A stretch of DNA of 26,367 nt, taken from the IMG/VR virus record IMGVR_UViG_3300028925_000473, positions 1-26,367 of that record, one strand, 5' to 3'. The notes beneath the pieces were generated by a model that saw only the letters and a list, made by a program, of their open reading frames with translations, was not told where the DNA came from and did not search any database. Of the stretch, positions 1-8,796 are shown piece by piece. A program made the translations under genes and the position numbers. The stretch is from a virus. Each line of letters opens with the position of its first letter. The first letter of the stretch is position 1.

Positions 1-917
1 GACCCTTGAATTTTCCAGTTTTCGGGGTGACCATCAGTTCCACCAGAACGGTTTTGAATACTATATGACGCAATGGTTTTTGACGTATCAAATTGATAAG
101 TTAGAGTAGCAACTCCCCCAACACCAGAGGCTCCCCAGTATGTAGCAGCATTTCGATCAAATGCGTGCCAATTAGGTTCGTCGCCATTTGCAGCGGATGA
201 AGTTACATCCCCACTTGGAGCAGAGGCTCCTGTCATATCTGCTGTAGCAATAGGGTAATTGGATAAGCCATTGCTACCTTCTAATAACCAACCGTTCGCA
301 CCAAACGTAAGGTCAGAAATATCCTTGATCTGCCAAAATCCAGAATCTGTAAGTTCACCAAAACTTGCAGCAGTATACTTGGTCCCCATAATACCCGAAC
401 ATCTAGCATAATATCCGTCAAAAGAGTTAGAGTTATTAGATCGATCTCCGATCTCATGCGAAAATGCTGAGTTAATGTGGCAAGTAGCTGATGATCCTTT
501 GGTTGTATTAGCAGTTAGCGGCACAGAAGTTCCATTTGCATATAAAGTGACATCATTAGATCCTGTTCCGACAGACAATATTAATTGTACCCAAGCTTCA
601 GGGTCACGGAAAACAGGTACTGTGGTGTACTCCCAATTAGTAGACCCGCTGGTTTGATTCTTTATAATAATTGTGCCGTCAGTGTTTAAATAAATAAAGA
701 AAAAAGAATTTGAACTAACGTCAACAGAAAACAACCAATCACCAGAATTAATCTTTGCCAGTTTCACCAACATCTCTAAAGTGAAATCTGTTTCGGCACT
801 TCCACTTGACGGGGTGAAGTCTAGAAAATCCGAACTCCCTTGGAACAGCCCACTTCCAGCAATAACGTGGCCGCTGGCACTAGATAAACTGGCAAAGAAC
901 ATCTGTTGGATACTCAT
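1..917 (-). CDS. Tail adhesin, LamG-like plus F5/8 type C domains (partial, cut by window edge)
   Basis: The reading frame opens with ATG at 915-917 and stays open to the window edge, giving 305 complete codons without a stop, so the C-terminus is missing. Residues about 20-170 look like a LamG/concanavalin-type beta sandwich, with the strand motif DFTLEMLVKL near residue 44 and a closing SFDGYYA near 165. Residues about 245-306 fit an F5/8 type C (discoidin) domain: AFDRNAATYWGA (252-263), a YQFDTSKTIASYSI strand (274-287) and PENWKIQGS (298-306). Both folds bind carbohydrate or cell surfaces, so the protein is probably a receptor-binding tail appendage; that role is inferred. The start codon overlaps the stop of the upstream tail fibre gene in a TAATG junction, which fixes the start and suggests coupled translation. 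Confidence 0.8.
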   Translation of the reverse strand, partial: MSIQQMFFASLSSASGHVIAGSGLFQGSSDFLDFTPSSGSAETDFTLEMLVKLAKINSGDWLFSVDVSSNSFFFIYLNTDGTIIIKNQTSGSTNWEYTTVPVFRDPEAWVQLILSVGTGSNDVTLYANGTSVPLTANTTKGSSATCHINSAFSHEIGDRSNNSNSFDGYYARCSGIMGTKYTAASFGELTDSGFWQIKDISDLTFGANGWLLEGSNGLSNYPIATADMTGASAPSGDVTSSAANGDEPNWHAFDRNAATYWGASGVGGVATLTYQFDTSKTIASYSIQNRSGGTDGHPENWKIQG

Positions 918-1882
918 TAGGTCAATCCCGATCCACTAATCATCCATCTTGTTGCCGTCATCTTTATGCAAGTTGCTACCCCGTTAGCCGCTAACGAACG
1001 TGACCCTGTTGTTCCATCTGGAGATAAAACCATAACGTCAGAAGTTATAGCGATTGTTATAACACCCCCACTTGTATCGTTTACAAATGTTATGGCAGTG
1101 CCAATAGTGTATGCAACAGAAGCGTTGGCTGGGATTGTCCATATTCGGGCGGTAGTGTCACCGCCTGGATGGTAAAGATGCTTACCAGCGTCAGCTAAAA
1201 CTAACGCATAAGCCGCTGATTTACTGTTTTGAGGTATTACGGATACAATTTCATTTACGCCTAAAACAGATGGAAATTTATCGTCCGCTGTTCGTGTCAC
1301 ATTTTCAGCGCTGGTTGATTGCTCAACTAAACCAGCAACGGTTGTTGATGCCGCTGGTGCGTCTGCAATCTTCATAATCTGCATTGTTGAGGTAGTATCT
1401 AAAATACCCATGTAGATATCTGATGCTACATGGTCACCAGCCGCCAATGCCGCTCTGTCTTTTTGCACTGCAATAGTTGACAATCCGCTTATAGCAACTG
1501 TCATTGCACCTGTGTTTGAGTTTGAAGATGCCTTCCAGAAAAACCGCTGTCCAACAGCATATGCTGTTATGGCGGGTGTAGGCGCTAAAGTTCCAGCATC
1601 CGCACCAGCGCCCATTGTACCGCAAAAAACATAGGCACTGGCTTGAACTTGTCCTAAAGTTGCGCTGTCCGTAGATGCGTTTCCAACAGCTAATCCTGTA
1701 AACTTTTTATTCGCCATAGGGATATTTGCCGTGACAACGCTTTGACCATCAACCGCAATCGATTGGGTAAGGGCTGTTGCAATGTCGCTGTTGTTTGCGT
1801 CAACTTGATCGCTGGAAATTACTGTGCCAGCAACGAAATTGGGGTAAGGGTTAACATAGCTTCCTGATCCGTTACGGGCCAT
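917..1882 (-). CDS. Tail fibre protein
   Basis: This 321-residue protein begins with a glycine/asparagine-rich stretch (MARNGSGSYVNPYPNFVAGT) followed by ISSDQVDANNSDIATALTQS and IPMANKKFTGLA. From knowledge of phage proteins, this opening is typical of podovirus and siphovirus tail fibres, where it forms the trimeric virion-attachment region. The rest is rich in Ala, Thr, Ser and Val with short beta-type segments, as expected for a fibre shaft and tip. It would act outside the cell in host recognition. It follows the ejection-type gene at 1884-4145 with one base between them, and its TAA overlaps the start of the adhesin gene. The start is ATG; no signal peptide or membrane segment is seen. 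Confidence 0.8.
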   Translation of the reverse strand: MARNGSGSYVNPYPNFVAGTVISSDQVDANNSDIATALTQSIAVDGQSVVTANIPMANKKFTGLAVGNASTDSATLGQVQASAYVFCGTMGAGADAGTLAPTPAITAYAVGQRFFWKASSNSNTGAMTVAISGLSTIAVQKDRAALAAGDHVASDIYMGILDTTSTMQIMKIADAPAASTTVAGLVEQSTSAENVTRTADDKFPSVLGVNEIVSVIPQNSKSAAYALVLADAGKHLYHPGGDTTARIWTIPANASVAYTIGTAITFVNDTSGGVITIAITSDVMVLSPDGTTGSRSLAANGVATCIKMTATRWMISGSGLT

Positions 1883-1883
1883 T

Positions 1884-4145
1884 TTATCTTGCTCCTAAAG
1901 CGTCTTGCATTGTTGATGTTACTGGGGCATTCCTAGCAAACATCGTTTGGGTTATGTCCATTATTTTGCCTGTGCTTTGGTCTATTAAAGGTTGCACCGT
2001 TTGCAAATGCTCTAATGCTTGCCTAGCTTCTGCACCTCTTGGGCCTGTAAGTGCTTTTACCATTTCTATATATACAGCATCAGATACTTTTTGTTTAGCT
2101 TTATTTGATCGACCAAATATAGCAGCAATCATAGATTTTGGTGCGTCAATTACTTGACCACTTCTTAATTGATTTATTGCCCCGCCTTCAACAATATTTT
2201 TAACACCTTGAGAAGTGCTTTGCCTAACAGCCGTTGCTGAATTTGAGGCAACAGATGCCCTTAATTCAAACGCTTTCATAGATTCGTCTAATTGTTTAAA
2301 AATAGCTTGTGAAACATCTTCACCTAATAACAATTTAACTTTTTCTCTGTTAGCGCGACTAGACATATCTTTTATAAACTTAAAAGCTTCTCTAGCATCT
2401 ACATTAATATCAGACATAGCTATTTTTACATTAGCTAGAATATCATCAATATTTGATCGCAATCCTGTTGCTGCTTCTTGCCTTGCATGAACAGACATAT
2501 CTTTAACCGCATCTGCAACATTTTCGCGTGTTACATTAGATTTTAAAATTTCTGTACCAAGTCGCAAAGCTGTGTCGCGTTCTATTTTATCACCACCAAG
2601 TCGAACAGCCACACCATATTCTCTTACTGCGTTAGAAGTAGCATTTTTTATTTCTCTCGCTAGGTTTGAATACATTGTGCCGTCAGAAGTTTTTCTTCCA
2701 AAAGAATCTATAGCTTCCGCGCCTAATTTACCTAACGCACGTTTAATCTGATCTAATTGCTCAACATTTGGCATTTCTATAAATGTTACTTTTCCATCTT
2801 TAGCTACATTTGCCAAAATTTGTTGGTTTTGTAATCCTTTTGCTACCATTTGTTCATTTGCTTTAGCGATAGCAGCATCCATCATCCGATTAGGCACTCT
2901 AGCTAATGTTGCCTCAATATTACGACCTGCATCACTTGCATAATTTATAGGTTTTGAATAAGCCAATTCATAGGCATCAGCCCTAGCTTGCCTAGTTCCT
3001 TCTGCTATATTTCTAGCTGCTAGGTTAGTACCAACAGGCGCTCCTAAAGTGTCATCTAATACAGTGTTAAGTTTACGCCCTGCGTCTGTAGCGCGGCCTT
3101 CAACAGCTTCTGTTACTAAACGTGCCGCTGGTGGGCTTTCAACTATTGCAGTATCAAGCAAGCGTTGCGCTCCAGAACCAGCGTCTGCAAGCATAGCGCC
3201 TTCGCCAGCATCTTCTATACGTTTTGCCCCTGCGCCATATAAAGCATCATCAGCTTGCAACGCACGATCTAATATTTGATAAGCTGGCCCTGATAAATTA
3301 GCTTTTTTTGCGGCCTGTCGAGTTGCGTACCGTTCTGTTAAATCTGCAATACCTTTTGAAACAGGCACACCAGCAAGACCAAAAGTGCCGCCAAGAGCAG
3401 CCCCCATTCCAGTACTTTTTGCTTGATCTAGCGCACCGCCTTCACCTTGACCAAAACCGTAAACGCCACCTTGTAACGTGCCAATGCCTGGAGCTTGTAA
3501 ATATTTATTCTTAAACATTGGGGTTCTTATAGCGCCTTGAACTCCGTATTTAGAACCTTGTTGCACTCTCATTAGATTTGCTTGAGGTAGTAATGCTGTA
3601 GGTAATGCGCCTAAAATTTCAGTTCCATATGCAGCTACAGGGTTGTCTTCTCTAAATTGTTTTAATTTGCTTCTTTCTTGTGTTCGCCTAACATCATACG
3701 CATCGCTAAAATTATCTCCACGAATTGTTGAATCTAAACCAGCTTTGCCAGCGGCTACCAATTCATCACCAAACCCAAAAGTTCCACCTTGCAAATATGA
3801 CCGTGCCATTCCTTCAGTCATGCCTGGGCGTTCTGGCATAGGCAACCCACCATATTGGCGTTTAAAGGTTTCTTGTTCTGTTTCGCCAGCAACAGGTTGT
3901 GAAGCTTGTTGCCGCAAATAATCGCCTAAAGGATTGTTTTTAGAACGTGCAACACTAATACTTGTTTCGTCCATGCCAGATATTTGTGATTGGAAATCAA
4001 CACCACCAACAGAAGACCAACCTACGCCATCAAATGCAACAGATTCGCCTGTTTCTTTATTTGTTTTAACAGGAGTATCAACCCATTGATTATTTTCTAA
4101 GCGTACAGCTTTGTTTGTATCTTTATTATATTTTACATCTGCCAT
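1884..4145 (-). CDS. Large ejection-type internal virion protein
   Basis: This 753-residue protein is mostly predicted helix, with a glycine/alanine-rich stretch at about 115-260 (GTFGFGDELVAAG, then ENPVAAYGTEILGALPTALL and several GG-rich turns) that could insert into membranes. The N-terminus (KTNKETGESVAFDGVGW) resembles a recurrent opening of phage internal virion proteins. It is the last and longest of three consecutive proteins of 296, 443 and 753 residues placed just before the tail fibre. P22 has ejection proteins gp7, gp20 and gp16 in the same slot, also of rising size. The likely role is to leave the capsid with the DNA and help form the conduit through the host envelope; this rests on position and composition. 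No lysozyme motif was found. AAGGG lies 9 bases before the ATG. Confidence 0.6.
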   Translation of the reverse strand: MADVKYNKDTNKAVRLENNQWVDTPVKTNKETGESVAFDGVGWSSVGGVDFQSQISGMDETSISVARSKNNPLGDYLRQQASQPVAGETEQETFKRQYGGLPMPERPGMTEGMARSYLQGGTFGFGDELVAAGKAGLDSTIRGDNFSDAYDVRRTQERSKLKQFREDNPVAAYGTEILGALPTALLPQANLMRVQQGSKYGVQGAIRTPMFKNKYLQAPGIGTLQGGVYGFGQGEGGALDQAKSTGMGAALGGTFGLAGVPVSKGIADLTERYATRQAAKKANLSGPAYQILDRALQADDALYGAGAKRIEDAGEGAMLADAGSGAQRLLDTAIVESPPAARLVTEAVEGRATDAGRKLNTVLDDTLGAPVGTNLAARNIAEGTRQARADAYELAYSKPINYASDAGRNIEATLARVPNRMMDAAIAKANEQMVAKGLQNQQILANVAKDGKVTFIEMPNVEQLDQIKRALGKLGAEAIDSFGRKTSDGTMYSNLAREIKNATSNAVREYGVAVRLGGDKIERDTALRLGTEILKSNVTRENVADAVKDMSVHARQEAATGLRSNIDDILANVKIAMSDINVDAREAFKFIKDMSSRANREKVKLLLGEDVSQAIFKQLDESMKAFELRASVASNSATAVRQSTSQGVKNIVEGGAINQLRSGQVIDAPKSMIAAIFGRSNKAKQKVSDAVYIEMVKALTGPRGAEARQALEHLQTVQPLIDQSTGKIMDITQTMFARNAPVTSTMQDALGAR

Positions 4146-5477
4146 TTAATTAAACCCTTGTGGGGGTGGTGGAGTAGCACTTTGTGCAGATGCAGGGTTA
4201 AGGATTGAATTAAAATCAGTTTCATATGCCAACCTAGTTTTTGCAAGCAATGCTGGATATATGCGTTTAATTTTCTTTAAATTTTCTACAAGTTGTGATC
4301 CTTGCGTTGGGTCTAACGCACCATTTACTGCTTGTAATAAATCCATTTCTGATTTGTTTATTGCACCAAGTGCGCCACCAGATAGAGAATTGTCTCGCAT
4401 TTCTTGCAATCTATCAAAACCAATATTAGCTTTAATTGTCAGAAGATCATTTTTTAATTTAGCAGCATCCGTTTCCCAAGGAAGATAAGACAAATTAGAA
4501 GCAATCCCTGTTGCAAAACCAGCCTCAATATAGCCCAAAGCCTTATCAATCGTATCAGCAACAAGACCTGATTTGCTTTCCAGAGTTTGAAGTGCGCCTC
4601 TTGCTTTTGGAAACATTGTTTGCAATTTTAAAGCTCTTGCTTCTTGGCCCTCTGCCTTTTTTACTGCTGCTTTAAATACAGGTGTTTCTGATTCTTTTGG
4701 TTTAATTGAAATAACTTGTGAAGGTGCATTTCTGTCTAGTGGGTCAGGTTTTACAAACGATTCTCCAGTGTTTAACCAAGGACTAGCTCGTTTCATAGCC
4801 AAATATTGACTTTGTTCTATTGGAGTCATTTTTTGGAATCTATTCCATTCACGCATACTTGAAGGTTCTGAGCCGTCTGTTATTCCCAATTCTTTTTTAA
4901 TTTCTAATTGTTTTCTAAAATCTTCCATTTTTTGCGTTCTAGCCAATGCCGCTTGCTCTGCCGCTGCGGTTTGATTCATTTGCATTAATTGAGCATTTTG
5001 CAAGAACGGTTGAATATCTTTATTGCCTGTTGCTAAACCAGCATCAATCACGCCTTGGATACCACCGCCTACACGTTCAAGGTCAAATGCTTGTTGGTCA
5101 GGAGATGCCATGTCTGATTCATTAAACATTCCAGCGGTTTGGTCATTCAGCATATTTGATTGTTCGCTGCCAAAAGTAACATCTTCATTAGATGGCAATA
5201 CTTGTTGAACACCGCCAGCAAGCGCCTGTGCCATTGCATCGCCTTTTGCTTGTTCACGTTCCCCTTGAGCTTTCATCGTGGCATAATTTAAATAGCCGCC
5301 AATGCCGCCTTGCAATGCCCTTGCCATTCCTTCTTGCCAAGATTGCACAGGAGCCATGCTGCCACCCGTTTGCATAAGGCTTTGAGCCATATCTCTAGCT
5401 GGTGCGTATTCACGCTGTATTTTCCCGCCAAGAAGCGGTTGAGATGTTGGATAAAATGGTACGTTCTTTGTTGCCAT
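4146..5477 (-). CDS. Ejection-type internal virion protein
   Basis: This 443-residue protein is rich in Gln, Ala and Met. Its N-terminal part (SWQEGMARALQGGIGGYLNY, near residue 46) and its C-terminal helical region (LLTIKANIGFDRLQEMRDNS, then GGALGAINKSEMDLLQA) match patterns I know from internal virion or DNA-ejection proteins of podoviruses. It is the middle member of the three-gene ejection set and its TAA directly abuts the ATG of the next gene. A strong ribosome binding site (AGGTAGGAAGATAATG) supports the start. It probably sits inside the capsid near the portal and is ejected at infection. The family assignment is from memory and the mechanism is inferred. Confidence 0.6.
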   Translation of the reverse strand: MATKNVPFYPTSQPLLGGKIQREYAPARDMAQSLMQTGGSMAPVQSWQEGMARALQGGIGGYLNYATMKAQGEREQAKGDAMAQALAGGVQQVLPSNEDVTFGSEQSNMLNDQTAGMFNESDMASPDQQAFDLERVGGGIQGVIDAGLATGNKDIQPFLQNAQLMQMNQTAAAEQAALARTQKMEDFRKQLEIKKELGITDGSEPSSMREWNRFQKMTPIEQSQYLAMKRASPWLNTGESFVKPDPLDRNAPSQVISIKPKESETPVFKAAVKKAEGQEARALKLQTMFPKARGALQTLESKSGLVADTIDKALGYIEAGFATGIASNLSYLPWETDAAKLKNDLLTIKANIGFDRLQEMRDNSLSGGALGAINKSEMDLLQAVNGALDPTQGSQLVENLKKIKRIYPALLAKTRLAYETDFNSILNPASAQSATPPPPQGFN

Positions 5478-5484
5478 TATCTTC

Positions 5485-6375
5485 CTACCTTTTTAATCCA
5501 GCGTATGTTCCATATGCCCCTGCACCAGCGCCAGCCAAACCAAACAACCCGCCTGTCATAGCATTATTTGCGCCCATCTGTTGAGCATATTGGTTGTTTA
5601 GCATTGCATTAGACGAATTTTGTGCGCCAATGAAGTCTGTGTTTGCAACACCAGTTTGAGGGATAGCTGAGAATGTTGGGTTGTTAATTTGTGTGCCTGA
5701 CATTAATGCAGAAACTTCGTTTAATGGTGCGTTTCTGATACGCTCATATTCTTGTATCGCACGTTCTCTTGCGTTGCCTTGCAGACCAAATAGCCTAGAT
5801 TGTTCTGCACCACCGCCTGTAACAGCATTATTCATTGCTGACTGAAACGCATCATTTCTTGTGCGGCCTTGGCTCTCCATTGCCTTTGTATATGCGTCTG
5901 AACCAACGCCAATGCCTTGATTTGCAAGTTGTGTTTCTAAAGCCGTTTGAGCATCTGAGAATTGTGGGTTAAGGCGTGATTCATATTGGTTATACATCGC
6001 GTCAATAGTTTGTTGTCTAGCCGCTGCATCAGCAACAGGTGCGTCAGGCATACCTTCATACGAATATGGATCTGACAAGCTGCCTTCAACTCTTGTAATT
6101 TGATCTCCAGCTAATTCGTTAAGTTGACCCGATATTCCAGTTTGTTGATCAACAATAGCTTGCTGGGCAGGGTCTAAAGTTGTGGTTCTCGTGTAATCAG
6201 ATGAACCGTCTCCACCGTCTGTTTTGGTGTACACAGAAGAACCATAAGGCGTATATTCGTCAACACGGTTTAAACGGGCCTGTGTTTCCGCTGTTTCTTT
6301 GTTCATAGCACCTTGCGCTGCCGCTGTTGCGTATGGATCAGGAGCCGCTGGTGCGCGGGGGGAAGATTTACCCAT
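5485..6375 (-). CDS. Small ejection-type / internal virion protein
   Basis: This 296-residue protein opens with a proline/alanine-rich segment (MGKSSPRAPAAPDPYATAAA), followed by a VDEYTPYGSSVYT motif and long helical Gln/Asn/Ala-rich stretches. This opening recurs in a family of podovirus virion proteins found beside DNA-transfer genes. A glycine/alanine-rich hydrophobic tail (GGLFGLAGAGAGAYGTYAGL) covers the last 25 or so residues and could touch a membrane. It is the first of the three ejection-type genes and is the positional counterpart of P22 gp7. Its start overlaps the end of the acetyltransferase gene by 8 bases. A structural role is likely; assignment to the ejection complex is inferred. 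Confidence 0.6.
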   Translation of the reverse strand: MGKSSPRAPAAPDPYATAAAQGAMNKETAETQARLNRVDEYTPYGSSVYTKTDGGDGSSDYTRTTTLDPAQQAIVDQQTGISGQLNELAGDQITRVEGSLSDPYSYEGMPDAPVADAAARQQTIDAMYNQYESRLNPQFSDAQTALETQLANQGIGVGSDAYTKAMESQGRTRNDAFQSAMNNAVTGGGAEQSRLFGLQGNARERAIQEYERIRNAPLNEVSALMSGTQINNPTFSAIPQTGVANTDFIGAQNSSNAMLNNQYAQQMGANNAMTGGLFGLAGAGAGAYGTYAGLKR

Positions 6376-6790
6376 TTAGCCACCTCTTTGCGTTGTCTGA
6401 ATATAACCCATAAGTGCAAGCAGTTTTACCTTTTGCAGCGTATGGGTGTGTGCCTTCCAACAAAAAACCAAGCCCACTAAGGAGCTTTCTTGCCTTCTTG
6501 TTTGATTTGCTAGTAATTGCTGTCATTCTTTTTACGCCCAGTTGGATAAATGGATAGTGCAATAATGCTCTAACATTGCCAAGCGTGGCCCATCTCTGGG
6601 TCGCAGTAATAAAGGTTACTTCAACGTCACTATGACGAAAATTGTGATAAATCGCAACCCCTATAATTTCACCTTCACTGGATGCAATGCCAATCGATGT
6701 TAATGGTCTCGCTAATGGAGCGCAATCTGGGTATTGAGTTTCGGCCCAAGTTGCTAGTTCTTCGTCACGATCAAAGATAAGTTGCGTCAT
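6368..6790 (-). CDS. GNAT-family acetyltransferase
   Basis: This 140-residue protein has the compact layout of GNAT N-acetyltransferases. A central strand VEVTFITATQRWATLGNVRA (about 76-95) corresponds to the acetyl-CoA pyrophosphate-binding region, and a C-terminal segment NKKARKLLSGLGFLLEG (about 117-133) is the usual helix-turn-strand that closes the fold. The canonical Q/R-x-x-G-x-G/A signature is only loosely kept (RWATLGN). Small GNAT proteins are frequent in podovirus late operons, but substrates are generally unknown; a virion protein, a host protein or a toxin are all possible. It directly follows the membrane-protein gene (TAG abutting ATG) and overlaps the next gene by 8 bases, so it is a full member of the late operon. 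Confidence 0.75.
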   Translation of the reverse strand: MTQLIFDRDEELATWAETQYPDCAPLARPLTSIGIASSEGEIIGVAIYHNFRHSDVEVTFITATQRWATLGNVRALLHYPFIQLGVKRMTAITSKSNKKARKLLSGLGFLLEGTHPYAAKGKTACTYGLYSDNAKRWLNG

Positions 6791-7273
6791 CTAGATCAGA
6801 CACAGGCCAGCCATAATAAACCCATATGACAAACGTCCCCATTTCTCAGCATGGAAAAACGGTAATTTACGCTTTTCTTCAAGTTTAGATAATTCAACGT
6901 ATGTCAAAGTTAAAATAGTCCCAGAGACACCAAACGGAATTAACCAAAAAGGGTCAGCAACAAAGAAACTATATGCTAAAGCAAAAACAGCCGTGGGCAT
7001 TGCGTAACTTAAAACCATGCCGCGCCCGTGTGGGTTTTTCCAATAATTTGTAAAGCCTGGCATCCCTGCCGTCATCAATCGTGCAACAACCAAACCAGCA
7101 ACTGAAACCACACCCAACCGCACAGGGTCAAGTATCCAAGGCCCATAAGCAACCAGGCAAGACGCAACAACCAAGGCCAACGCATAAAGATTGCTGCTTT
7201 TCCATCGTTTGTCTGAGCCATCGTAATATCGCCATATGCCTGTTGCTATTCCAATTATAATAGCTTCAATCAT
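6791..7273 (-). CDS. Polytopic membrane protein of unknown function
   Basis: This 160-residue protein has hydrophobic segments at about residues 1-14, 29-46, 51-69, 86-104, 107-125 and 146-160, so four to six membrane spans are likely. Short charged loops such as YYDGSDKRWK and KLEEKRKLPFFHAEKW lie between them. It is longer than most holins and has more spans, and no endolysin or spanin gene is seen beside it, so a holin role is not supported. Its start overlaps the end of the ADP-ribosyltransferase-like gene by 4 bases (ATGA), and the acetyltransferase gene abuts its stop. A role in envelope modification, superinfection exclusion or lysis is possible; none can be chosen from the sequence. 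Confidence 0.65.
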   Translation of the reverse strand: MIEAIIIGIATGIWRYYDGSDKRWKSSNLYALALVVASCLVAYGPWILDPVRLGVVSVAGLVVARLMTAGMPGFTNYWKNPHGRGMVLSYAMPTAVFALAYSFFVADPFWLIPFGVSGTILTLTYVELSKLEEKRKLPFFHAEKWGRLSYGFIMAGLCLI

Positions 7274-8796
7274 TTGTTATTTACTCCACTTAAAGCATCA
7301 ACCATTGATTCACCATTCCGCTCTAACAACTTCATGCGGTTTAATACGTCTTGATCCCATGTGACAAAGTTACGGGTTTGTGGTTTTTCTAATTCTCTTA
7401 TAGCATCGGCCCACCTTTTTTTGTGGTCATCAGCCATTGGCCCCCAATCAGCATCCGCACTGTCGAACCGCTTCCTAGCGTTAGCTAACGCCGCCTCTTG
7501 CGAACCAGCCGCCTCTATCAGAGATTTTGTAGAACTAGCTGGGCGACTCATCCCGTCAAAGTATTTCAGACCTGGGATGCCAGCTTTGGCTAGGGCTTCT
7601 GAGGCGGCTTGATTTTTACCTGTTTTATGTAAAAGCTGATCTCCTGTAGTTGTTGTTCCTTCTAACCACTGTCTTGCTACTTTTTCAGCTTGCTCATGGC
7701 TAATTGCGGAACGAGTCAATGGTTGCATATTTGACAACGGCCCACTTCCTTTCATGGGAAAATAATTTAAATTTGTCCCACTAGGTTTTTTTGGTACGGT
7801 TACAGAATTGACACCATCACTAAAAGTTATAACTTCATCAACTTCTGTTTTTTTAATATTTCCGTTACCGTACCCCAAAGCCTTCCGCACACTCTCAGGC
7901 TGCTCACTCAAAGGCGCATCATAATCCAGATACCGCGCTATGTCGTCGTCGGGTAGATCGTGTTTGTAGAGGTATGCTTCTGTCGTTTCGTCAAAAGAAA
8001 AATCGGCCCATTTGTCTTTTTCAAGCCCTCTTTGCCCTCGCGCTGTTGGAATAACGCTTTTAGTCATAGCATCTTTTATTTGGGTCACATTCATACTGCC
8101 ATAAATAGCGCGGATTGTTTGTTCTGCGCTTTTTAATTTGTCACCTGAAATGCCTTTTGTTAGTGTTTCAACTGCAAAATCTATAGCATCTTTTCGGCCT
8201 TCTGGCGTTACAACTTCTTGTTTTACTTTATTCCCAAGAGTGTTTTTATAATCCTGTGCTACGTCTTTGCTTTCAGCATCATAACGCCCATACCCATAAG
8301 CCTGTACGCCTTCGCCCTTGCTCATGTGCTTGAGGCTTTCAGCCGCGCCCTCTGGCCCGTATTTGTGTGGGCCACCTTGGAATACGTTTGCGCCCAATAT
8401 AGCCCCCTTTGGCATATCTGTCATTCTGCTAACAACACCACCGCCCGCCATTGTATCAGCCGCCAAACCAAGCGCATCCGTTGCAGCTTGATCCATTGCG
8501 GCTGGGTTGCTTCTATCAGTTCCCATAATGCTTTTGGTTTTATCGCCCACATCTTGAACGATCATATTGCCCAAACCATAAACAGCTTTAGCTGGCAACG
8601 CCATCATGCCTAATGCAGTTTCTGGCGGTTGATATTGATTGTATGCATCGCCAAGTGCCGCTGCCATGTTTAATACTTTGCCGCCTAATCCATATTGCTT
8701 CTGACCAACAGCTCGACGTTGATTCTGCAATTGCCCTGTATAATTGGACATTTGGTTAAAATCATCAACGCCTAACGCTTGCCGCATGTTAACCAT
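7270..8796 (-). CDS. ADP-ribosyltransferase-like polyvalent protein
   Basis: This 508-residue protein has three parts. Residues 1-130 form a helical, glycine/alanine-rich module with DAYNQY (50-55), PAKAVYGLG (68-76) and ADTMAGGG (113-120). Residues about 136-480 carry the motif series of the ART-PolyVal family described in polyvalent proteins of phages and conjugative elements: VFQGGPHKY (138-146), GEGVQAYGYGRYDAE (161-175), YLYKHDLPDDDIARYLDYD (275-293), ALAKAGIPGLKYFDGMSR (401-418) and TRNFVTWDQDVL (474-485). Residues 494-508 hold NGESMVDAL. Family members are thought to transfer ADP-ribose from NAD to a target; no target is visible. The first and last modules recur in the metallopeptidase at 10939-12174. 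The position among virion genes suggests virion packaging and delivery, which is inference. TAATG overlap with the preceding gene. Confidence 0.7.
   Translation of the reverse strand: MVNMRQALGVDDFNQMSNYTGQLQNQRRAVGQKQYGLGGKVLNMAAALGDAYNQYQPPETALGMMALPAKAVYGLGNMIVQDVGDKTKSIMGTDRSNPAAMDQAATDALGLAADTMAGGGVVSRMTDMPKGAILGANVFQGGPHKYGPEGAAESLKHMSKGEGVQAYGYGRYDAESKDVAQDYKNTLGNKVKQEVVTPEGRKDAIDFAVETLTKGISGDKLKSAEQTIRAIYGSMNVTQIKDAMTKSVIPTARGQRGLEKDKWADFSFDETTEAYLYKHDLPDDDIARYLDYDAPLSEQPESVRKALGYGNGNIKKTEVDEVITFSDGVNSVTVPKKPSGTNLNYFPMKGSGPLSNMQPLTRSAISHEQAEKVARQWLEGTTTTGDQLLHKTGKNQAASEALAKAGIPGLKYFDGMSRPASSTKSLIEAAGSQEAALANARKRFDSADADWGPMADDHKKRWADAIRELEKPQTRNFVTWDQDVLNRMKLLERNGESMVDALSGVNNK

Noticed and set aside
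6791-7273. Holin
   Set aside because: The number of hydrophobic segments and the length are high for a holin and no endolysin or spanin gene is adjacent.
8218-8613. 131-codon plus-strand frame
   Set aside because: It lies antisense within the ART-like gene, shows no family pattern, and no other plus-strand gene is supported. The same applies to the other long plus-strand frames such as 17366-17704 and 22849-23172.
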